From: Pasteurella bettyae CCUG 2042
Lineage (GTDB): Bacteria; Pseudomonadota; Gammaproteobacteria; Enterobacterales; Pasteurellaceae
NCBI RefSeq assembly: GCF_000262245.1
Contig: NZ_AJSX01000036.1
Location: forward strand, 1-64,000
Length of the DNA: 64,000 nucleotides
Direction: 5' to 3'
Program-made: the position numbers and the translations under genes
Part shown: positions 51,571 to 56,937 of the stretch, in pieces
Layout of the letters: each line of letters opens with the position of its first letter
How positions within the stretch are numbered: the stretch's first letter is position 1
Notes under the pieces: model-generated
The model's input: only the letters and a program-made list of their open reading frames with translations
Databases searched by the model: none
Told to the model about the DNA's origin: nothing

Positions 51571-52502
51571 TGCGACTGTCGCACAAAATAAAATGAATAA
51601 AGTTAGATAAATCAAGGAAAGGATATAGGAAAAGACTGCGACCGTCGCAAAACTACTAACTGTTGGTGGGTTTCTGGTAACGGTTACCATTTTTTAGAAT
51701 TGGTGGCGATCACCACTTTTTCTAAGTAAAATAACCGACGTTGGTTATTTTTAACTTTATAACTTATTGAAAATTATGGGATTATCTATTTTTGAATTGC
51801 CGGTGTTGGCAATTATAGACTACTGACCGTCACCAGTTTTTATTGCTTAAGCGGTAACAGTTACCACTTTTTTCCGCCAACCGTTGGAAGTTTTGAAAAC
51901 TGTAACAGGTTACAGAAAAATACATAACAGTTAAGAGTTTTAATAACTAGAAAACTGCTGACCTGTTAGCAATTTTGAATAATTAACCATTTGATTTTAT
52001 TGTATAATTATAAAATAATTGCTGACACGTCAGCAATTTTGATTAACAGAAAAAGTCCTAACAGTTAGGACTTTTTCTGTTACGGTTACAAGTTTTATTT
52101 ACCGCTTACAGTAAGCAGTAAATTTTAATATAAAGTGGCAATAGGTTACCACTTTTCACTTTTTTATATAAATAAAATCAAATAGTTATAGATTGAGACT
52201 GGTGACAAGTTACCAATTTTGATAAATCTGTAGCTACTTACGGTAAGTCGTTCTAATGCATAACCATCTTAAAAACTCGTCACAGTGACGACTTCTAAAT
52301 ATGTAAAGCTAATAAATGCAAGACATTTACACTATAAAACCCGTCACCGTGACGAGTTTTGTTATCATTTTGCTATGAAATTACCGACCGTCGTGACTTT
52401 TTTTCTGACCGTCAGAAAACTAATAGAAAATAAAACTATAAATATCAACAAGTTAAAATATTACATTTTTTCCGACTGTCGGAAAAACTCCCGACATGTC
52501 GG
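51571..52502. repeat. Array of about 26 palindromes in six mirror-symmetric modules, non-coding
   Basis: Most sites read x-AC-N(1-2)-GT-x', with flanks that differ from site to site but are self-complementary. Centres group into six modules, each with an AT-rich gap of 64-67 bp between its innermost sites: 51577|51643; 51661,51682,51709,51739|51804,51828,51859,51882; 51907,51929,51963|52027,52063,52084; 52110,52143|52207,52242; 52284|52348; 52389,52410|52477,52496. Left and right sites of a module match in nested order, so each module is an imperfect inverted repeat. The longest palindrome is 39 bp (52044-52082), perfect about one central base. A few sites (51709, 51804) lack the AC/GT centre. 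No convincing gene overlaps. Confidence 0.85.
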
Positions 52503-52574
52503 TGATTTTAAAATTTATCTTATTTTTCTGCTTGTATTATAACACAGATTCAATTATAGTTCTTCTCAAGGTGT

Positions 52575-52628
52575 CGAAACCTTATTAGTAAGCGGATAAC
52601 CGCACCCGATAGACAAGCGGTTTTTTTG
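52575..52628 (+). promoter_or_regulatory. Attenuator in the leader of the antirepressor operon
   Basis: AACCGC (52599-52604) pairs with GCGGTT (52618-52623) ahead of a 7-T run, a good terminator. A competing hairpin, GCGG-ATAA-CCGC (52593-52604), would remove its 5' arm. Just upstream, TCGAAA and TAGTAAG (52575-52593) repeat the region around the antirepressor ribosome-binding site. This is the layout of the seqA region of P4-type immunity. The 3' arm holds an Apl-type uptake word. Confidence 0.65.
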
Positions 52629-52680
52629 TACCTGAAATTTACCAATTTTAGGGCGAAAACATACCATTTTTTAAACTCAA

Positions 52681-52759
52681 TGCCGAGAGGGCGAGGAATA
52701 CAACACCCGCAAGGGGAATAACTCCAGCCTACTTACTAGGGCTTTCGAACCTCTTGGCA
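52681..52759 (+). ncRNA. C4-like antisense immunity RNA
   Basis: Closing stem of 10 bp (TGCCGAGAGG 52681-52690 with CCTCTTGGCA 52750-52759, one G-U). Inside are a CCC-GCAA-GGG hairpin with a GNRA tetraloop (52706-52715) and an AGCC/GGCT hairpin (52726-52743). The loop of the last bears CTTACTA, and TTTCGAA follows. Both are complementary to blocks at 52779-52795, covering the antirepressor ribosome-binding site, and to the same blocks in the upstream attenuator. AACTCC at 52720-52725 also complements GGAGTT at the site. Structure and place fit the C4 RNAs of phages P1/P7 and CI RNA of P4, which silence antirepressor or lytic operons. Confidence 0.75.
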
Positions 52760-52792
52760 CCCTTATTTAAGGGAAAATTTCGAAAATTTAGT

Positions 52793-52798
52793 AAGGAG
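52793..52798 (+). promoter_or_regulatory. Ribosome-binding site targeted by the C4-like RNA
   Basis: AAGGAG, six bases before ATG 52805. It fixes the start of the antirepressor-like gene and overlaps TAGTAAG, the sequence complementary to the C4 loop. Confidence 0.8.
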
Positions 52799-52804
52799 TT
52801 CGTT

Positions 52805-53458
52805 ATGAACACATCAATCCGTCCCGCTTTTACTTCGCTTTCTCAAGTGATTAACGGTAAACATCAAGCCGTTTTTTCTGTGAGTGAATTTAGTTCTAAA
52901 CTAGGCTTACCTTTCCGCCCACCTGTAGCACTCAATACCCTGCTTAATTATTTACAATTTCGATTAAATGTTGATTATGTTCCGTTTTATGGCTTAGACG
53001 GAAAAGGCGTCATAGATTACCGCTTAACGGCTGAAGCAATGTTGCTTTATATTCAAAAAATGACCGATGAAGTCAATTATAGCGTGAAAGCCTGCGTGCA
53101 TTTTGTGTTAGAACGTATGCAAGCCAGCCCGATTGAGCAAACCATTCAACAACAGCAATTTAACACAGAAACGCAAGCCTTTTTAAAGGAATTTTTCCAT
53201 ACTGACTATCATTACTTATTAAGTGAAGATGATTTTATCAATATGGAAAGAATGAAAAATTCCTTTTTTATGATTGGATGTTTATTAAACGATGCTAAAA
53301 CGCATTCAACCTTGAATAGCGACTATTTAGCCGACTTACTTGCGAGCCTTATTAGCCCTTTATATGATTTACTCAATCGTACAAATGAAACAGCTAAAAA
53401 AGCCGATCAACAAGTAAAAAGATTAAATCAATTAGCCGAAAGTTTACAGGGGGCGTAA
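52805..53458 (+). CDS. Antirepressor-like protein of the element
   Basis: 217 residues from ATG 52805. The N-terminal 100 residues (FSVSEFSSKLGLP, LLNYLQFRLNVDYVPFYGLDGKGVIDYRLTAEAMLLYI) recall the AntA-type domain of phage antirepressors, whose usual core reads GxDY followed by a YxLT helix. The C-terminal half has no known motif and ends in a helical stretch. Antirepressors bind and inactivate phage repressors. Placement directly behind a C4-like RNA supports this strongly, since C4 RNAs control ant genes. Family membership is by eye only. Confidence 0.6.
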   Translation: MNTSIRPAFTSLSQVINGKHQAVFSVSEFSSKLGLPFRPPVALNTLLNYLQFRLNVDYVPFYGLDGKGVIDYRLTAEAMLLYIQKMTDEVNYSVKACVHFVLERMQASPIEQTIQQQQFNTETQAFLKEFFHTDYHYLLSEDDFINMERMKNSFFMIGCLLNDAKTHSTLNSDYLADLLASLISPLYDLLNRTNETAKKADQQVKRLNQLAESLQGA

Positions 53459-53460
53459 AA

Positions 53461-53688
53461 ATGACGACTCAATCAATGATTTTAGACTGTCAAGAATTAA
53501 CTTGCGACTTACGGGATCAAATTCACGCCCTTAAAACGCTAGATGAGTTACTTTCTTCTTTTAATGGACGAGAGCAAATAGATAGCGGAGGCGTAGCCCG
53601 TTTAATTCGTGCGATTGCAAACACAGCGAGCAAGCAAGTAGAGCAATTAGACGTGTTATTAGAAGATTTAAAAATGGGGGCTTTATGA
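53461..53688 (+). CDS. Small protein of the antirepressor operon, unknown
   Basis: 75 residues, acidic and helical (LRDQIHALKTLDELLSSF, VARLIRAIANTASKQVEQLDVLLEDL). No signal peptide or motif. It starts 2 bases after the antirepressor stop with a GGGGG-rich ribosome-binding site (ACAGGGGGCGTAAAA), and overlaps the next gene as ATGA. Not recognised. Confidence 0.65.
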   Translation: MTTQSMILDCQELTCDLRDQIHALKTLDELLSSFNGREQIDSGGVARLIRAIANTASKQVEQLDVLLEDLKMGAL

Positions 53689-53909
53689 TTTATTCACATT
53701 TAACGCTAGATGAAATGCAAGCCTTAATAAAATATAGATTACAACAAATCATAGAAAACCAAATACTGCTTGATGCTAAGAAGGCAGAAATAGCACATTT
53801 AGAAGAAAAAACAGAAAGGATAAAGGCAGTTATAGCAGAGCAAGATAAAATCATTGAATATTTGGAAAGAAAACAAGCATTATTAAACCAATTTAAAATC
53901 AATGAGTAG
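53685..53909 (+). CDS. Small coiled-coil protein, unknown
   Basis: 74 residues, mostly one long coiled coil (about 10-65: LQQIIENQILLDAKKAEIAHLEEKTERIKAVIAEQDKIIEYLERKQALL). Overlaps the previous gene by 4 bases. Small coiled-coil proteins of satellites sometimes redirect capsid size or bind helper proteins, but nothing here shows that. Confidence 0.6.
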   Translation: MIYSHLTLDEMQALIKYRLQQIIENQILLDAKKAEIAHLEEKTERIKAVIAEQDKIIEYLERKQALLNQFKINE

Positions 53910-53933
53910 CCCCCCTGATAACAATTCTCCTAT

Positions 53934-53957
53934 TAGCCCGATAATAATCGGGCTTTT
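53934..53957 (+). terminator. Terminator within the plus-strand operon
   Basis: AGCCCGAT and ATCGGGCT with a short loop and five Ts, 25 bases after the coiled-coil gene. It separates that gene from the gp27-like gene, which then needs read-through or its own promoter. Confidence 0.85.
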
Positions 53958-53978
53958 TACTATCTAGGAGAATACAAA

Positions 53979-54317
53979 ATGGCAAAACTTGCTAAACTTC
54001 CACCACCTATTTTAACCGCTTTACAAGAGCAAATCAGAGCGAATCACTACGGGCAATACCACGCTTTGAGCGACTGGCTAAAACAACAAGGCTATTCAGT
54101 AAGCAAAAGCACCATTCACCGCTATACCCAATATCTAAAAGAAAAAGACGGCTACACCGCAAAAGGCAATTCAAACGAACTCCTAGCCCAAATCACCACA
54201 GAAGATTTTGATAGCCTTTCTCTATCATCACTCTATAAAAAGCTAGGCAAGCTAGAACACGAAAAGCAAAAAACGCTGAACCAAATCAACCAGCTATTAA
54301 ATGAAGAAAAAGCCTAA
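53979..54317 (+). CDS. Mu gp27-like protein (DUF3486), putative small terminase
   Basis: 112 residues. LPPPILTALQEQIRANHYGQYHALSDWLKQQGYSVSKSTIHRYTQYLKE matches the N-terminal DNA-binding layout of DUF3486 (Mu gp27), with a helix-turn-helix that ends SKSTIHRY. The usual C-terminal part is shortened here; a coiled coil (LYKKLGKLEHEKQKTLNQINQLLNEEKA) replaces it. Gp27 is taken to recognise packaging DNA. A lone copy without the large terminase would suit a satellite that steers packaging. Confidence 0.7.
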   Translation: MAKLAKLPPPILTALQEQIRANHYGQYHALSDWLKQQGYSVSKSTIHRYTQYLKEKDGYTAKGNSNELLAQITTEDFDSLSLSSLYKKLGKLEHEKQKTLNQINQLLNEEKA

Positions 54318-54340
54318 AAATTTAGGCTTTCTCTTTTTCA
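54309..54340 (+). terminator. Terminator at the right end of the element
   Basis: AAAGCCTAAA and TTTAGGCTTT separated by two bases, then CTCTTTTT; it overlaps the stop of the gp27-like gene. Confidence 0.85.
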
Positions 54341-54394
54341 AATAGTGTAATGAAATTACATATAGTCCCACATAGTACAGCATCTTCCCGCATC

Positions 54395-54446
54395 AAAAAG
54401 CCCATTTATCTTACATTATTTGTAGTAGTTATGTTGGATCTCTTTA
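54395..54446 (-). repeat. Right end of the Mu-type element
   Basis: On the minus strand it opens TAAAGAGATCC and continues ATAACTACTACAAATAATG and AAGATAAATG, matching the left end ATAACCATCACGAAAAAACG and GAGATAAATC at most positions with the same spacing. Confidence 0.72.
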
Positions 54447-54451
54447 AGATG
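54447..54451. repeat. Target-site duplication, right copy
   Basis: AGATG, the partner of 48817-48821. Confidence 0.88.
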
Positions 54452-54701
54452 TGTTGTAAAACGGCGTGCCACTGGTGGTTTTTAAAATTTCGTCCAGCAT
54501 TAAGCCTTTGTCTTTGTATTGATTGTAGGCGGTCAAAACCGCTTCTTTGTTGGGTTCTAACACGCATTCCAAACGGCGTAACACAGTAAAGGGCAAAATA
54601 ATCTTGCCAAAATCGGTATGCGGAAAATCGCCCCACAAATCTTCAGCATTTTTCCAGATGAAATTGGCGAGTGTTGATGATTCTTGGGCTGGGATTGACA
54701 T
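54447..54701 (-). pseudogene. hsdM: HsdM N-terminal part, cut off by the element
   Basis: The first 85 codons of the type I methyltransferase (LANFIWKNAEDLWGDFPHTDFGKIILPFTVLRRLECVLEP, typical HsdM opening), ending Tyr-Asn-Thr-Ser at the insertion, after which a TAA in the element follows at once. The promoter-proximal part therefore makes only an 85-residue fragment. Confidence 0.93.
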
Positions 54702-54778
54702 TTTGAGCTGTCCTTTGAATGTAGTAAATTGAATGATTTTAGTGGATATTTTAACAAATTTACGGCTAAAAAATAAGA

Positions 54779-54886
54779 GCGGTCAGGAAAAATTGACTTT
54801 TGGGGCGATTAGCAAAAGCATTGGGTCAAATTGAAAGCGGTGGGATTTTTGTTGAGTTTTGCAAAATACACGAAAAAAATGACCGC
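54779..54886. repeat. 108-bp repeat, copy B
   Basis: Partner of 41591-41697 in direct orientation. First 56 bases match at 50 positions; the rest is more diverged but ends in the same GACCGC. The two copies bracket the LysR-hsd segment. Confidence 0.7.
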
Positions 54887-54960
54887 TTGTGATCTGCACC
54901 TTAATCAGTTGGTTGTTTAGTCCAACTTTTAGGGGCAGATCAAAGATGACAAATAAAGTT

Positions 54961-54975
54961 TTCAGGCAGCCTGAA
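54961..54975. repeat. Neisseriaceae-type DNA uptake sequence (inverted)
   Basis: TTCAGGCAGCCTGAA, the complement of the hsd copies, here non-coding and flanked by TT and AA so that the 19-mer is a palindrome about one base. Confidence 0.72.
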
Positions 54976-55124
54976 AATAAGAAATCCCTTTAAAAACAGG
55001 AAAATACCAATGAAACAACATCAATAAACCGTAACCTTAACCCACACCACAAATACACAAAAAATTTATATTTTGGATTGTCTGACAAAATTTCAACATA
55101 GTTGATTAAAAATATTTATCCAAT

Positions 55125-56303
55125 CTAAACACCCAAAATCTCCCCAATAAACTCCCTAACCCCCAAACACTTCACCCCATTCACACTATTTCCATCAAAT
55201 TCATCAAGCGTAACCACATATTTTGGATAATTATCTTGAATTTTTAATAGATTACCAAATTCTCGCTCGGCAGTTTTTTCGCTATCAATGGTTAAAGCGA
55301 CTTGTACATAAATCCGCTCGCCATTTTTATCCGCAACAAAATCAATCTCTTGAGCATTTAATCCGCCAATTTTGACAGTGAAACCAGCAATTTTTAAATG
55401 ATGAAACACCATATTTTCCAATATTTTGGCACGGTCAGAAATACGATAACCAATCAAGCTGTTTCTAACCCCTAAATCTTCAAAATAATATTTTTCACCA
55501 ATTTCAAAAATGCGTTTTCCTTCAATGTCATAGCGTTGTACTTTGTGAATTAAAAAAGCATTATTCAAATATTCGGTATAATTTTGCACTTGACTATTGG
55601 ATATATTGATTTTTTGTGATTTTAGAAAATCGCTGATTTTTTTGGCAGAAAATAAATTACCAATATTACCTGCTAAAAATTGTGTTAATTGTTCTAAAAA
55701 CAAACCATTACGAATGTTATAGCGATTAACAATATCTCGCACAACAATAGTTGAATAAATATTTTTTAAATATTCAAAAATAATTTCATCTTGCAATGGA
55801 AATTCTTTTAAAAACGGCAATCCGCCATATTTAAAATATAAATTCAAGGATTTAGCATTATCATCTAATCGCATAAATTCCAAAAATTCAACATAAGACA
55901 AACTGTAAATTTGAATTTCAATCGCTCGCCCACTCAATGAACCTGCAATGTCTTTGGATAATAAATTGGCATTTGAACCCGTACAATATAAATCCAATTC
56001 ATCGTCCAATAATAATGATCGTAAGGCATTTTCAAATTCGCTAATTTCTTGAATTTCATCAATAAAAATATAATTTTTTACGCCAGGTTTTTTATTTTCT
56101 AAAATAAAATCCGATAATTCTTGGGCAGTTTTAATAGGGGAAAATGTTAAATCTTCTTTATTGATATAAATGATATGGGCGGAATTATCTGATTGTTTAA
56201 TTTTTTCCATCAGTTGTAATAACAGATAGCTCTTACCAACACGACGTTGTCCCGTGATGACTTTAATCAATTTTTTGCCGATAAATGGCGTGATTTTCTC
56301 CAA
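55125..56303 (-). CDS. AAA-type ATPase with DUF4143 domain
   Basis: 392 residues as written. N-terminal AAA_14 ATPase: Walker A TGQRRVGKSYLLLQ (about 18), Walker B YIFIDEIQEI, sensor LYCTGSNANLLS. C-terminal DUF4143 (about 170-390) with an EIDFVAD nuclease-like motif (Glu-Ile-Asp of PD-(D/E)XK folds). Role unknown; such genes are common in mobile regions. The start is a problem: the frame begins at TTG with no ribosome-binding site, yet the family's conserved FRKQYLEK continues upstream to a TAA with no ATG. The true start may have been lost. Confidence 0.82.
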   Translation of the reverse strand: MEKITPFIGKKLIKVITGQRRVGKSYLLLQLMEKIKQSDNSAHIIYINKEDLTFSPIKTAQELSDFILENKKPGVKNYIFIDEIQEISEFENALRSLLLDDELDLYCTGSNANLLSKDIAGSLSGRAIEIQIYSLSYVEFLEFMRLDDNAKSLNLYFKYGGLPFLKEFPLQDEIIFEYLKNIYSTIVVRDIVNRYNIRNGLFLEQLTQFLAGNIGNLFSAKKISDFLKSQKINISNSQVQNYTEYLNNAFLIHKVQRYDIEGKRIFEIGEKYYFEDLGVRNSLIGYRISDRAKILENMVFHHLKIAGFTVKIGGLNAQEIDFVADKNGERIYVQVALTIDSEKTAEREFGNLLKIQDNYPKYVVTLDEFDGNSVNGVKCLGVREFIGEILGV

Positions 56304-56937
56304 ATATTGTTTGCGAAAGATGAGATTTTACATAAATTTCAATCAAATTATTATGGGTATAGATAAAATCTTATCCTAATTTAAAAAAAAAATTTCTACT
56401 ATACTAAAAACTTTATTCAAAATTAAATTAGATTTTAGGTATATTAAAAACTTTAAATTTAAAAAAGTAGCCACTTTAAAGATACTAATTTCATCAACAT
56501 AATTTCAGCGTTCGGTGTTCAAGAAAATCTGTTTTTGTTGATACCGTATCGGGATTATCTGTAATCATAAGGCATTCAGCCTGAAAATATGATTTATTTC
56601 AATTTGGAAAATTTTGACTATCAATGCGTAAAAAGTGCGGACGATTTTCCCAATAATGGGAATGTGTCAGGAAAGTAGATAGATTAACTCGTAGGATTAG
56701 GCATTTTTGAAAAATGAAGTTAAACAAAGAAAATTTCTAAATTAACATTGAGTTTTATCGGTTATTGATGGGCTGGCGAGAAGATGAAAAATAAAATCGA
56801 CTACCCCTAAGTCGCTTTTATTTACTTAATTTTTACGCAAATTTACCAATGCATCAGGCTTAATATCGCTAATGCATTGGTTGGTCTTGAAATAAGCTTT
56901 TAAGGTATAAAAAATTATATTCTCTTTTTCCTATAGA
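56304..56937. other. 634-bp AT-rich non-coding stretch, right margin of the island
   Basis: No plausible gene on either strand. It holds a degenerate uptake word (AAGTGCGGA at about 56634) and an incomplete Neisseriaceae-type word (CAGCCTGAA near 56571). It probably contains the right junction of the island, which I cannot place to the base. Confidence 0.6.
56845..56881 (-). terminator. Hairpin downstream of trpS
   Basis: ACCAATGCAT and ATGCATTGGT (10-bp perfect arms) around a 17-nt loop. Possible terminator of the rpe-gph-trpS operon, but it has no clear T run. Confidence 0.4.

Larger units (their letters stand above)
48822..54446. mobile_element. Transposase-less Mu-type element inserted in hsdM, possible phage satellite
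   Basis: 5,625 bp bounded by a 5-bp duplication and related inverted ends. Minus-strand genes: Mor-type activator, protease/scaffold, major capsid, small membrane protein. Plus-strand genes: antirepressor-like, two small proteins, gp27/DUF3486-like. Between them are a palindrome array and a C4-like RNA. There is no transposase, target-capture ATPase, integrase, portal, large terminase, tail or lysis gene. It could be a decayed Mu-like prophage, but intact ends, intact frames and tight gene spacing suggest a compact element mobilised by a helper (inference). Confidence 0.85.
54702..55124. other. Non-coding stretch upstream of hsdM
   Basis: Holds the presumed hsdM promoter, copy B of the 107-bp repeat, an Apl-type uptake word (ACCGCTTGT, 54882-54890) and a Neisseriaceae-type uptake palindrome at 54961. 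No open frame that looks coding. Confidence 0.7.

Noticed and set aside
51412-51690. 92-codon hydrophobic open frame on the minus strand inside the array
   Set aside because: It is made of palindrome text, has no ribosome-binding site, and its hydrophobicity follows from T-rich DNA.
51571-52502. CRISPR array
   Set aside because: No constant repeat with unique spacers: each palindrome differs, spacings vary, and no cas gene is near.
51571-52502. Integron attC sites
   Set aside because: attC sites need conserved GTTRRRY/RYYYAAC boxes with gene cassettes between them; here the bases next to AC-N-GT vary freely and there are no cassettes or integrase.
51571-52502. ACNGT enrichment as sites for a type II restriction system
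   Set aside because: ACNGT is a known type II recognition word, but selection would normally remove such sites from mobile DNA, and it would not explain the self-complementary flanks or mirrored spacing.
52285-52542. 85-codon open frame on the plus strand inside the array
   Set aside because: Covers palindromes and the operon promoter region; no family resemblance and no ribosome-binding site.
48817-54451. Tyrosine-integrase att sites for the element
   Set aside because: The duplication is only 5 bp, lies in a coding gene rather than a tRNA, and no integrase is present; transposition of Mu type fits better.
54961-54975. Simple terminator hairpin only
   Set aside because: The palindrome could be a terminator, but no T run follows and the same 15-mer occurs inside three hsd genes, so an uptake word is the better reading.
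56845-56881. Insertion-sequence end
   Set aside because: Ten-base inverted arms only 17 bases apart, with no transposase text nearby and no target duplication found.
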